Position numbers and translations under genes: made by a program
Notes under the pieces: model-generated
Told to the model about the DNA's origin: nothing
The model's input: the letters and a program-made list of their open reading frames with translations, nothing else
The model's database searches: none
Assembly: GCA_958496175.1 (NCBI GenBank)
Contig: OY292274.1
Location: 47,936,630 to 48,000,629, forward strand
Direction: 5' to 3'
DNA: 64,000 nt
DNA from: Sisyra terminalis
Lineage: Eukaryota; Arthropoda; Insecta; Neuroptera; Sisyridae
Part shown: positions 24,351-36,205 of the stretch, in pieces
Position numbering within the stretch: position 1 is the first letter of the stretch
How the letters are laid out: each line of letters begins with the position of its first letter

Positions 24351-25504
24351 TTTTATTTGAACAATTCTTATGAAGTTTTCAAACACAAATTTTTTTTCGA
24401 TCGAAATAATAAGATCTTTCCAAAAATATTCGATCCTCAGTTGCTCCTTGATACGTCCGGAAAAGTTGCTGAAAAACATGGTAACTTTTTTGTCTACTTA
24501 ATCGTTTTTCTTCAAAAAAAAAAATTGTGTTTAACTTATAATTTATGATATAAAATGTCTACGAAAAGTTTGCTAATGAAAAAACTCTTATTATTAGTCT
24601 TCACTTTTCTATAATGGCATAACGTTATACCTACCTAGAAGAATTATTTTTTAACTTTTGGATCCAACCGACCACAATAAAGCACATTTTTCTTCATCTT
24701 TAAATAAATCAAAATATTTTTACAATGAATGTTATTTATTCTTTTAAAAAATTACATCAATATGATACCATAACCGTTTTTCTTAAAATTAAGCGATATT
24801 TTAAGCTTTTAAATTTGATAGAGAAAACTCATTTGATATATGAAGAAAAAAGTTCTTTTAAAGTTTCTGAAAGACAAATAAAGGATAGTTTAAAGAAAAT
24901 CACCTCTTACAATTTAAAAAAAAAATTATTGGTTTCAATAGTAAAAGAAAAGTAACATTAACTTTACAAAGTGATTCATCAATAAAAACATAATCATACA
25001 AAAATGGAGATTAATGAAATAGACAAATAAAGGATGTTTCAAAGATTGGAAGAGTAGAAAATTGCATTGTTGACGTCAAAATTTTACAACAATTAAAATT
25101 CCAATTTAGCAGTCAAGTAGATTGAAATGTGCATTCTTTGAACATTACTTTAAAAAAATAAAAATGAGAAAATATATAATTTCACGAAAGTTGAGGCCAA
25201 ACAAACATTTTAACCAAATACAATGTATTTTACTTGCATTTTTTTTTATTCTTATTAATTAATACATGTATTATATGTGCATACAGATTGCAAATTACAA
25301 CACAAAAACATTAAAAAAAAACAAAGCAAAAAAAAAATTTAAAACATTGACCTAACAATTAAAAATGTAAAAATTAATGAATTGAGAGCTGAATATTAAG
25401 TTATACCCCTTAGTTGGTTCCAAGGCGATTTATCCACTACTTTTTAAAGACCTATATGAATTCCGATTTTGTAATACATTTTTGCAAAAAAGAATTACTA
25501 AGGA
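24351..25504. other. Spacer between the two repeat clusters
   Basis: AT-rich; contains a 76-codon Lys/Leu/Ile-rich open frame at 24725-24955 with no recognisable domain, which I regard as chance. Nothing else is supported. Confidence 0.4.
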
Positions 25505-26085
25505 TTTGAAGAGATCTATTAGCTTAAAAAAATTAAGGAGGTAAAAATTGATCAAACAAATTTGATCTAAAATTTTTCGTTTTCGAAAGGTCACTTATCT
25601 TTATAAGACTTAGTTTTTATTACGGATTATAAAACAAGGACTTTAACTGAAGAATTATGAGGAAAAAGATACAATTTATCAAGGTTTTATAAACCAATGC
25701 CACAAACTGGGAAGTAATGCGAAAAAAATGTTACCCTATGTACAAAAGAACACCCCAATTACCGTTTTAAAGTTTCGAAAAGGACAATTTTCAACTGCCA
25801 AAAAGGAATAAAAAGGATAGATTATTTTTCTTAAATTAAACTTAATATTGTTGTTTGAATCATCCTAAACGATACTGACTAAAAATATCTTACATTTACG
25901 CATTTACGTGATAAATGACCGAGAAATCAAAACGGGAAGTTAAGGAGGTAAAAATTCATGTGACAAATTTCAACTGAATTTGGGTCATTTCGAAGAGTAC
26001 GTTTTCCTTAAGAGGTCTAGTTTTTTTCAATGGATCATAAAACAAGGACTTTAAGTGAATTGTAATGTGAAAAAATATTCGTCAG
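25505..26085 (+). repeat. Tandem-unit repeat family, plus-orientation cluster
   Basis: Two units about 407 bp apart share aaggaggtaaaaatt (25535 and 25942), a degenerate middle and tataaaacaaggactttaa. Segments such as aaaaggacaattttcaactg near 25780 match the reverse complement of 24040-24110. With the minus cluster this makes an inverted arrangement about 1.1 kb apart. It could be a satellite-like or Helitron-type repeat; no terminal hallmarks were found. Confidence 0.6.
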
Positions 26086-26346
26086 GTGCCCAATTAAATA
26101 TAGAAGAATACAAATTCTCTGCCAGAAATCATGTTTTTCTCTCTATGAATTAAAAATCATATAGCTCTACGTAGCTTTGTGACCCTGATGCCTCGGTCAT
26201 GATTTCCTATGAAGTGCTAACTCTCATTCACTCCTCAATCTTAGTTTTTTTTTTTTTTTTTTTTGAAAAAACATAAAAAAAAAAACAACAGGTTACTTAA
26301 TTACACAAAATGTGATTAAAATCACACCATTTATTGTTTTTTTCAA

Positions 26347-26509
26347 TTGTTATTTACCGTCGCTTTATATCTTCTAAGGTCTTTTAGCGACTCTAGGGTT
26401 ATTTAAATCCGTTATCGAGAAATATCGAAAGTTTGCACGACACAAGGATCAAACCCACTACCTACCAGTTTTGGAGCGGTCAACTAGACCATTCAGCCAC
26501 CAGTAGGCT
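26347..26509 (-). repeat. tRNA-derived SINE, full-length copy
   Basis: Read on the minus strand: GCCTACTGGTGGCTGAATGG (A-box region), then CCAAAACTGGTAGGTAGTGG, GTTTGATCCTTG (B-box region), a CGATATTTCTCGATAACGGA block, AACCCTAGAGTCGCTAAAAG and a tail ending TATAAAGCGACGGTAAATAA. The head resembles class II tRNAs (Ser/Leu: TGGCCGAGTGGTC) and would carry an internal RNA polymerase III promoter. It lies downstream of, and in the same orientation as, the CCT3 gene. Confidence 0.8.
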
Positions 26510-26812
26510 ACCAATTAACTTAAGAATGTAGAGTTCTGAAAATAAAGTTTATTTTGGAAGTAAAAAAATCAATTTGTTATCAATCGACCCCAAAGGAACC
26601 AGATAAATTGAATTCTAGTTATTTATGTGTATCAATAAACTTTTTTTGTACAGTTCTGAAACGCCTTTGTTCAGTTTTAATAATATTTTGTGTAATTAAA
26701 TGTACTTGTACTTGTTTTTTTCCTAAGAGACAAATGGAAGTTTATGGTTGTAGTCCAAATTATTAAAGGAAAAAATAAATAAGAACACGATCTTTACGAT
26801 TATAACCAAAAA

Positions 26813-26818
26813 TTTATT
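26813..26818 (-). promoter_or_regulatory. Candidate polyadenylation signal of CCT3
   Basis: AATAAA on the minus strand, about 245 nt past the CCT3 stop codon. It is a reasonable 3' end for a housekeeping transcript, but other AT-rich variants are nearby. Confidence 0.4.
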
Positions 26819-27060
26819 AACTTCAGTGTCAAACAAGCATTAACGTAAAAAGTAAAATAAAGTGATGGTAATTATTATGGTCCTAATTATAACCAAAAAT
26901 ACTGTAACATTAGATTTGGAGTGTTTCAATTCAAATGAATAACACAGAAGATAAAGCGCATGTATAAATTAAGCAGCAAATTAAATGCAATGGTTCGCTT
27001 ATAGAAAAGTTAATTCTTAATAGTAGATTAGTTCATAAAAAAAATGCACGTTAAAAGTAT

Positions 27061-29075
27061 TTATTCTTCTTTTCCGGTTTCCTGAGGCTGGCTGGGTTGC
27101 GGCGCTTGATTGGCAGAATCTTTCTTTTTGCTACCGGAGACAATATCGTCAATGCGAAGCAACAAAATTGCTGTTTCAACAGCAGTTTTGTAAGTTTGGA
27201 GTTTTACGGCGAGTGGTTCCCACACGTCCTTTTGATCCATTTCTACAAGTTCACCACTTTCACCGTCAATACCCCAAGTGCATACAGTTGTGCCTTTGTA
27301 GGATGCGTGTTTAGCTCGTAATGCAGTTAAAGTACGAATTGTGTTGGCTCCGCAGTTTTGGGCCAGAGTACGTGGAATGATTTCTAAAGAAAATTATGAT
27401 AAATGATACCATTTGAGTTACTTGTGATTAACACGAAAAATTACCTAGTGCTGTGGCAACAGCTTGATAAGGTCCTTTTTTAAACGATTTTTGTAATAGG
27501 GCTTGAGATACAGCCATTTCGATAGCACCACCTCCAGGAACAACTCGAGGAGAAAGAATCAAGTTTCGGGCAACGTGCAAAGCATCTTGCAAATTTCTTT
27601 CAGTTTCATTCAAAACATCTTTACTAGCTCCACGTAAGACAATAGTACAGGCTTTGGGATCTTTGCACTCAACAACGTATGTAAAATATTCATCACCTAG
27701 TTTACGAACTTCAAATAAGCCACATTTGGTTCCTACATCAGATTCTCTTAGTTCTTCGGTTCGATTTACTACAGTTCCTCCGCAAGCTCGAGCAATTCGA
27801 TTGTTGTCCGTCTTCCGTACTCGACGAATAGCCGTTATTCCAGCTTTAAGTAAATAATGTTGCGCCAAATCACTTACTCCTTTCTCAGTGAAGATAACAT
27901 CAGGCTTGAGGGCGATAATGTCTGCACAAACTCGAGCTACGTGTTCTTCTTCTAGTTGTAACATTCGGGTAAAATCTTGTTCTCCCATCATTTCAACGTT
28001 GGTTTGACTTTCTCCTTTTTTATACTCTAAGGGACAGTCTAAGAGAATAATTCGAGGATTCTACAGAAGAAAAAAAGGGTAGAAATAATAAAAAGCAATC
28101 AAGAAATAATAAAAGAAACTACCTTAATATGTCGTCTCATTTTTGGATGAGTAACGTCTTTATTGACCATAACACCATCAAGAACAACTGAATCGTCTAA
28201 GGAACCACCTGGAATTTTCTCAACTTTTGCATATCGTTTGATGTCAACTTCGAGGCGGCCATTTTCGTTCAATGTGACCTTTTGAACGGCGTCGATTGCT
28301 ATTTGGACTGCAAGATCGGACCAGCGACCAATGAATTTTGTTCCAACGCAGGCTCGTATCTTAATTAAACAAGACCCATATTGAATCAAAACTATCACAT
28401 ATAATTGGGGTTAATTTTACTCACAACTTTTGCAAGTTGTTCGCGATTGTTAGTATCAATAGCGACACTAAGATTGTTTTCTAACAACGAAACCATATCT
28501 TCAAGTGCTTCTCGATAATTTCTTATTATGACTGTTGGATGCATATTTTGAACTATAAATTGTTCGGCTGCTGCCAACATTTCTCCAGCTAAGACAATAA
28601 CCGATGTGGTTCCGTCTCCAACCTATAAATTTAAATTTTAAGCTCAACTCCTGAAGAACTAATTTCAAACTTCTACCTCTTCATCTTGAGTTCGTGCTAT
28701 TTCGATCATACTCTTTGCCGCTGGGTGTTGAACTGTGATTTCACGCAAAATTGCATTTCCATCATTCGTCATGACAATGCCGCCCATCGGATCCATCAAC
28801 ATTTTCAACATAGCTTGTGGACCTAAACATGTTCGAATCACGTCTGCGATAGTCTATAAATAAAATAAGTCTCATGGAATCAAAAATAATATCACAAAGA
28901 AACTCAAAACCATACCTTTCCAGCATTGATGTTCTCCACCTGTACTTTTCGCCCTGACTCACGTTTTGTGTTTTGGCCTAATGGAAATAAAAACGTTAAT
29001 TATCAATGCACCAAATGATAAATTAATGCAATACATACTTAAAACCAAAATTGGAGCTGCTCCTGGACCAAACAT
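27061..29075 (-). CDS. CCT3: T-complex protein 1 subunit gamma (CCT3), complete, seven exons
   Basis: Gamma subunit of the cytosolic group II chaperonin TRiC/CCT, whose two eight-membered rings fold actin, tubulin and other proteins using ATP. Exons on the minus strand: 29075-29039, 28977-28916, 28853-28677, 28622-28425, 28359-28123, 28060-27445, 27383-27061; all introns GT-AG and frame continuous, 549 residues against 545 in human. Seen in order: N-terminal [18 protein letters not shown] (about 43-45) and TNDGNAIL (about 62-69) nucleotide-binding motifs; GDGTT (about 94-98) spanning the exon 3/4 join; apical domain; PGGGAIE (about 412-418); DDIVSG (about 521-526); short charged tail ending KEE. 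Introns are short (about 61-75 nt). All key residues are intact, so it should be functional. The start is the only ATG giving the family N-terminus. Confidence 0.98.
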
Positions 29076-29223
29076 TGTGAATTTTTAAGAAAATGTTTTA
29101 CTATTTCGGCGTGAATTCACTTAACCACACAATGTGTTGAAAATTTGACTGAATTTGTAGAATAAGATCGAAGAAGAATGACGAATTTGATTTACCTCGA
29201 AACCACGAGTTTCCGAATTCACA

Positions 29224-29233
29224 TGCGCATGCG
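29224..29233. promoter_or_regulatory. NRF-1/Ewg-like palindrome upstream of CCT3
   Basis: TGCGCATGCG, about 150 bp upstream of the CCT3 start codon, matches the core of the palindromic NRF-1 (Drosophila Erect wing) site, which is common in housekeeping promoters. CG-containing words are rare in the surroundings, which makes it stand out. No TATA box is evident in a suitable place. Function is inferred from motif and position. Confidence 0.45.
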
Positions 29234-29239
29234 TCAAAT

Positions 29240-32200
29240 GCCCAGTAAATTTAAAATGGTCACATGTTTTATTGTTACACTTTTAAAAACTAATTTAAGA
29301 AAATGAACTTTTTTCAATTATTGCAATTAAATCAGTTTGAAATTAATTTTTTACTTTTCTCTTTTTACAGAAACTAATTTTAATTTTCACGTTAAATCAT
29401 ATATGCATGGAAAACTTACAAAATTGATTAGTTAGTGTAGTTAGCGTAATAATGAATCCATTGTTAATATGAAAGAAAAAATTATAAAATAAATATATAT
29501 GGAATAAGTTTTCAAAAGAATTCCTTTTTCCGAAATAACTTATCAATATCGTTGAAAGGCAACGGGAATGACGTCACGTGGACAAGTAATTTAAATTTTA
29601 TATTACAATCTATAATATGAGGTGTAAATGCAACATGTATACGACGTATTTGTTGCGATGAATTATTTTTAACATTTTTTTTAAACACAAACATAAAAAT
29701 TATAATAGTTAATTAATAAAGGATAAACTGTATGCTTTACGACTCCATCTTCTTAATTAGTTTTTGAAGTTTTAAAATGAAAATAATGAACGATTTTGCT
29801 GCATTTATAAATATAAAAACAATATCCCCAAAAAATCATTCTTGTTGTACAGTTACATAACATGTCAATTACATTGATTAAGTCATGTTAATTACATGAA
29901 GAAAAATGAATCCATAATAATAAGTGGTACCTACGTCTTTTCGGTGATTACGTTTTTTTCTTAACATACATGTATAAATCGTAGCATGCAATTTCTGTTC
30001 TTGCATATTTCTATCGAGTTTATAAAATTGACTCAGTTATTTAAAAGGATTTACTTTAAAATTAAGGCTTTTTCGGGTATACCCTTTTTCGAATAAAAGA
30101 CTATTAGAATTTAATGTTAGAAATCAAAAAATTCCAAAATATCGAATTAGCAATAAACATAAACTAAGAGAATAAAAATGATTTAGCAAAATAATATATC
30201 AATAAGCTGGTGTGATGTTATAATCATTTTTCTTGTGTTTTCTTAGTCTACATGTTTCAATTGATTTTTAAACTGATATGGACGTTAGAAAAAATTTACC
30301 TTTATGATAAGTATCGTAAAAAAGAAAAGTATGAAAATCAATTGAGAAATACCCGTATAATGAGTATTATATCTGAACTACCAGAAGAAGGAGAAAATTA
30401 TCGGCGTGTAATATAAACATTGTTAATACTATAGTTCGAAAAACCCAGAAGAAACTGTTTTTGCCTTATGATATACCCAAGTTGACCCAAATGCCGATAA
30501 AGTGCATTTGTTTGATGAACTGCGATTTAATACGTTATAGAAATATTCGAAGATTTATAATGTTTATACATAAATTAATGGTAATCGATAGGAACTATAT
30601 AGAAACAGTTGTTTCTGTAAATAATCTTTCTCTATTATCTATTGTAAGTATAAAAGCTCATAGACTGTTTATCATCTAACTTTACAACCACAAAATAACT
30701 GTTTCTCTGGTAGGTGCTTGAGAATTTTTTGAATTACGGAAATTTTACTACTTCATCGAAACCAGAATAATTGATTGTAAAATTCATTATCAAATCAAAT
30801 AGCTCCAAAAAAAACTAAGAGAAACTACTAAGAGAATATTATCTACTTTATTCACCAAATTTTGAATTTACGTGCTAAAATAGCTCATTCAATAAGGGTT
30901 GTTATTAAAAATAGACATTTTTTTGATCAGGGTAATGATCAGAACCAGTATTACCTAAATTATGGATCGGAAATTATGGGTCGCAAGAAAATATTGAATA
31001 AGTCCTTATGGGCGATTCCTTATAACGTGATAAATTTGATATTTCCTTATGCCCTTAATTCTTGACAACAGTTAAAAGGTTGGTCCCAAGAATGAGAACT
31101 TTTGTTTAATAGGCCAAAAACCAGTTAACCACCAGGAAACCACTGATGTAATGATTTTCAAATGATTTAAAAAAAAAAAAAATTCACAGGCATTCCAATT
31201 TATACTTACAATATATTTTTTCATCTTTTGGCTTTGAAACAATGAAGATTACCTATTATCAATTGGTTTGATTAAAATTTTAATTCCTCCTCGCCATTTA
31301 TTAATTATTTTGTGGTATTTAATAGAAATATTACAAGAATAACGGAACGCTAAAACACAAAACCGATTTTTGCATAAGGGCGTCATAATTCCTAAATCCG
31401 ATACTGTCTTTGGAACCACTAAAACTTCATGAAATCTAATTTAATTTAATCTTTCATTACACGTAAAATGAAAGAGAAAGTGTATGTTATATAATATGGT
31501 TGTGATTTTCAGGTCAACGAAAGCCCGCATAAAAATTTTACTATCGTTTACATAAAAATCAAAATTAATTAAATGAAAAGTTTATTTGCTTTGTGACGAA
31601 ACAGAAGCAGTTGTTTAGATAACATTAATCACTTTTAAAAAGCTTATTATATCGACCAAAAAAATCATAAATAAATCAATGTGACGTAAAAACATTTTAA
31701 GAAAATTAACTACGAAGTATATAATCAGTATATTTGTTCCTTTTTTGAGGGCACAGTACTTTAAAGTAATGAAATAATGCAACTGCCAATGCACGGCATA
31801 TTAAATTAAAAAAAATCATTCTCTCTTCGTGTTTTCGTGAGGTTTATTGAATATTGTTATATAAATGAAAGATCAATGACTGGTACATATTCACGAAAAA
31901 ATATTTTATGTTTTATCACAAATTTAATGCGATTTTCAGATGATTGTGAATGATAAATATTTAAATCAAGAGCTTTAAATAAGAACAATCTCACGTACAT
32001 TGTATATACAGTTTATAAACGAGTTTATTGTACTGTCATAAACATTTTTATTTTTCCACATAAGAGATACAATTTCATGTACATTTTCATATAGTTTCAC
32101 GAACCAACATATATTCAATTTGAATTATTCATGCATAAATATGCCAATATATGGAACAAGAAAGCTCGTTTTGTTCCACCACTTACATCACAATGGTTAC

Positions 32201-33890
32201 GTAAAAAGCTTCGCAATATAACAATAATCGTATAATAATAATAATTATATTTATGGCTTGAGTTTTTCCTCGTATTTTAGGCGTCTACATTCAATTGAAT
32301 ACAATTTAACTTAATATTTAGAAAATTTAAATAGATTTTAATAGGCAGATTAAAATTTTCTTTGATACAATTTTGTGTTGTAGTTAATGGCAAAAACTGA
32401 GAACAAAACAGTTTTGAGCAATTGGCTACTAAAGAAGATACTCTAAGAATCGAAGAAGTGTCAAAGATGTTAGGCGTAGCAATAATATTAATAGTCTAGA
32501 CATGAAAGACAAAAAGAGGCAATTTACGGAAAAACTTCCACCAAAGTGACATGAGTAAGGATAAGTACTTAGGTGGTTCGAAATAACAACGACGAGAGAC
32601 TTTTCGAAGAGATTCAACACATATCAATTAATTATTAACATCAAAAAGTTGTGTCATTAAAACTACGAGGCAAAGTTGTTCATGACGTAGAATAAGAACT
32701 TTAAGGCCGTAGGTATACATAGTGAATGGGTCTTAATGTTTTCGCTTTAATAAATTAGAAATTATTATTGTATTTGAAATTGTGTAAACGAATAATAAAA
32801 TAAAACTGGTTTTGAATATAAAATTTGAGAATGTTTTAGAAGAAAAAATAAAGAAAACACTCATGATTTAAATTCAATAGTTTTTTTTTTATTTTGTCAC
32901 CATAAACCACCTCTTCTTACAGCTTTGTAGCCAAGATATTTGTAATTACCTATTATCATATTTTAACTATTTTATTTCAATCATCTAGACATTGATAATT
33001 TCTTATCATTTATAGCAGCCGACGTTATTTGGTGTTATATACTTACTATTTCAAAAACACGATCACAATCAATCAACGTTCAAGTTTTGCCTACTGAAGT
33101 CAAAATTGGCTGGCGAAAGCCACCTTGAAAATTGTGTCATTAAGCTGTGAAACCAATCTTATATATTTTATACTACTTTGTATATCTAGTAATACATGTA
33201 TACATATACAATTAAATACTAGTAATTACATACAAGATCTTTGATTTCGTAAGCATATTGTATTTGGAAAAATTTTATATAGATAGATTATAAATTGTAT
33301 ATAGAAGGTAATAAAGAGGTTTTATAAAACAATATCTTTACATATATAATTCTATTGTTTCGTGTGTACAGGGCAGAACTCCTCCTACACCATTGGAACT
33401 ATTCTGCTGAAATTTTCTGTATACATTTGAGTGGAATCCTGGATGGTTTAGATACACAATTGGGCTACATAAGTGAAAAAGGTGAAAAATGGTGTTAAAA
33501 TTTGTCCATTAAGAATGTAGTGTCATGTTGAAATATAAATACAATTTTTTACCTCAACAAATGAAAGCTACATTGGACTCATTATTAGTGCAGTGAAGAA
33601 CGTTTTCGCTGTGTATATGTTACAGTAAATTTGTATTACCAGGGAGAATATATTCTTATAGCGACAAATTACTGAACTGGTGCAAAATGCATAATGGTTC
33701 ACAAAAAAAATGTTTTTGGTTTTCGGAATAAATACACCTTTTTTAAATTACACGTACCTATAACGAATGTCCATTATTTCGATTCACTAGATGATGATTC
33801 ACTAAGGTTAAATTTTCTCACCATTAATCTATAAAGTATAAAGTGAGATTATAATACAACTCCCTTCGGAAGATTAGAATAATAGAATTA
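29240..33890. other. Intergenic AT-rich DNA
   Basis: No gene, RNA or recognisable transposon protein on either strand. Short open frames (for example near 30.5 and 30.9 kb) have no domain features. Confidence 0.5.
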
Positions 33891-33904
33891 AAATCGATAG
33901 GAAG

Positions 33905-34620
33905 CGATTCCTCAACCTCCGTTTCGCAGACGATACCAACTTAGTTCAGAACAATGAGAGGAAGATGCTGGAACTATTTCGATGGATTGAAGTCGTGAGT
34001 TTAGATTTTGGTTTAAAAATTAACACCAACAATACCAAAATAACAATCATTGACCACGCCAACGAACATCAAAATCAGCCAGAAAGATTTAGTCCTTTTT
34101 AGTTGCGAATAGATTTGTTTAACTATATTAGGCTCGATAGTACATAAATTTGGTTCATGCGAGCATTAAGTTAGACACGAATTATCGAAATTGCTAGGTC
34201 TACCGTGACATAATTATTCAAATTATAGAAGAATCGCAACATAATAAATGCTACTAAAACCAGATTGGTTAATATGCTGGTGTTTCCTATCTTCTCCTAC
34301 GCTTCGGAAACTTGAACTATTCGTGCAACTGATCGACGACGAATAGACGCTTTTGAAATGGGGGTTTGGAGGAGAATCCTGCGGATCCAATAGATGGCTA
34401 GAAGAACAAATGTCTTTATCTTGAACGAAGTAAAGCCTGTCCAAAGACTCTTTTCACTGACGTATGGACAAACCTTCAGGTTGTCGGATATATTGCGCAC
34501 CATAAGACCATGGAAAAGTTGATGGTACAGGGATGACCTGAAGAGAAAGAAGCGAGAATGATCATCAATTCAGAAGAATTCAAATCAGACAGAAGTGGTG
34601 GAAAAGCTCGTACATTATAT
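33905..34620 (+). pseudogene. Dead non-LTR retrotransposon (LINE) fragment
   Basis: 33905-34102 encodes a reverse-transcriptase palm segment with the catalytic box (LNLRFADDTNLVQNNERKM) followed by LDFGLKINTNNTKITI, ending at an in-frame TAG. After about 140 bp of decay the C-terminal region resumes at about 34245-34420: TRLVNMLVFPIFSYASET, then a stop where Trp is expected, then RRRIDAFEMGVWRRILRIQ, a second stop and MARRTNVFILNEV. This order (FADD, then YGSETWT, then FEMWCWRRMLRI, then RRTN) is typical of RTE/craniofacial-type endonuclease-RT elements in insects. Multiple stops make it non-functional. Confidence 0.85.
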
Positions 34621-34629
34621 GATCAGTTG

Positions 34630-35940
34630 CAAAAAATAAAAAAATTGAGTAGGATTTTTTTTAAAAGAAGCTGAATTTGTGGTGATTAGACCAAGCCAAA
34701 ATCATCCAAACCTCCATGAATCCAGTAGTCATGAAATCATCTGAATGCGTTTAAATGTTTTTTATGAGTATATATTTTTATTGCCTTTGTTTTATTTTTG
34801 AAATTCTTGTAAAGTGTTAAATCGCTTACCTATGTCAAATATAAAATAATTATAATTCAAAAGCTATTGTCCCATTTCCTTGTTAGGGATATAAGTAAAT
34901 CTTTTCTATCAGTGTTTTTCTGTATTTAAAAATGCAATTACGTATATAATATGAAAGAAATACTAGGTATAGATTTTGTAATTATTTGTGTGAGATTTCA
35001 AATAAAGTTCTGGGAAAATGGTTACAATATAAAATAAATGCTGTAGATATATAAGAGCTTTGTTAATATATTAATGGTGAATTACGGACGCCCTCCTGTC
35101 TGTGACAAGTAGCTAACGACTACAAAGTTTCAGTAACGACAATTAAAATTTATAAAAGTGTTGACTAATAAAGCGAACCTTAGGATAATGGCGACAAAAT
35201 TTATTGATTTGCACCTGCATTTTGTAATTTTAATGAATGTATCAATAAGTAGTATCTATTAAAAAGATATTAGAGATTGGCGACAAAACTTTCAAAGTTT
35301 GCAATTGTTTTCAATTGAAATAGTCTGCAACTTTTTTATTGTTCAATTTTAATGTATAGTTTGTCGATATATCAATATATATAACATTGTAGGTATTTGT
35401 ATGATATACAAGTGTAACAAAAAGTATTGAAACGTATAGTTAATATATTTTTGAAATAAATTTTAAAAATTTTCAGTTAATTTGCTTTTTTTTTAAAAAT
35501 CATAAGGTAAAGTAAAGATCATAAGTTTTGGAAGATTTCAATCTTATTTACGAGTATAAGATCAGTTCAGTTTTCTTGAAATTGTAAATTAATTGCGAAA
35601 ACGTGACATTTTCACCGTTTGTAAAATTCTGTTTCATCTTCTTCTCAATCTTATCATATATTCATCCCTTTTAAATTCACACTCTATGAAAATTTCCTGC
35701 CAGCCCTCGGAGGTATTTATTTTCATTTGAATTTTCTCATTGTTATGTGAATAACTCTCGTCGTACAGAACTGTTGTTTATAACAACATAATTCACATTG
35801 TAAAGCTCGTCTAAATAAAGCTCCCACTCTTGAGCCGTAGTTATTTCAAGATGTTTGATTTATAATTCATTGCGTTCAGGGAAACGATAGAAAAGTCCAA
35901 TAAATTTAAAAATGTCATGATTTTTTTAAAATAAAATGAG
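34630..35940. other. Non-coding DNA between the LINE relic and the orphan exon
   Basis: AT-rich; no supported gene. If the minus-strand exon at 35948-36205 is real, the part just below 35948 is its 3' UTR; TTTATT at 35716-35721 (AATAAA on the minus strand) is a possible polyadenylation signal. Confidence 0.4.
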
Positions 35941-35947
35941 ACGAGAT

Positions 35948-36205
35948 TTAGGGTTTGGGGGATGTGATGTCACCATTCTCCCTAAGTGGCTCAACAAATT
36001 TGTATTGATCCGGTTGCATTAGGTGTTTGTATTTGTATGAAGTGTTGAGCGTTTCGTCATCATATTGAGCTTTTGTAACAGAATTCCTTTTCATAATGTC
36101 TGTCTCATGGATGATGGCGTTATCGCTGTCGTTGTTGTCGTTACCATGAACCGCATTTATTGTCGTCTCAGATAAGTGTTGTGTTGACCTCCTGCGGACC
36201 TCATT
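35948..36205 (-). CDS. Putative terminal coding exon of an unidentified gene
   Basis: An open frame of 85 codons, with no in-frame ATG near its beginning, ends at TAA (35950-35948). It opens right after an AG acceptor on the minus strand (aacattag, exon from 36205; a second AG at gtccgcag 8 bp inside is also possible). Composition is unlike the spacer: balanced codons, hydrophilic, with RRRSTQHLSE near the start, a DNNDSDN acidic run, and YKYKHLMQPDQYKFVEPLRE near the end. Nothing hydrophobic suggests a membrane span; it looks like a disordered cytoplasmic C-terminus. I do not recognise the family and found no convincing upstream exon between here and 45.8 kb. Chance opening is possible but less likely given the GC rise. 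Confidence 0.45.
   Translation of the reverse strand, partial: NEVRRRSTQHLSETTINAVHGNDNNDSDNAIIHETDIMKRNSVTKAQYDDETLNTSYKYKHLMQPDQYKFVEPLRENGDITSPKP

Noticed and set aside
24725..24955. 76-codon Lys/Leu-rich open frame
   Set aside because: Low-complexity composition typical of translated AT-rich spacer, with no domain and no flanking promoter or exon signals.
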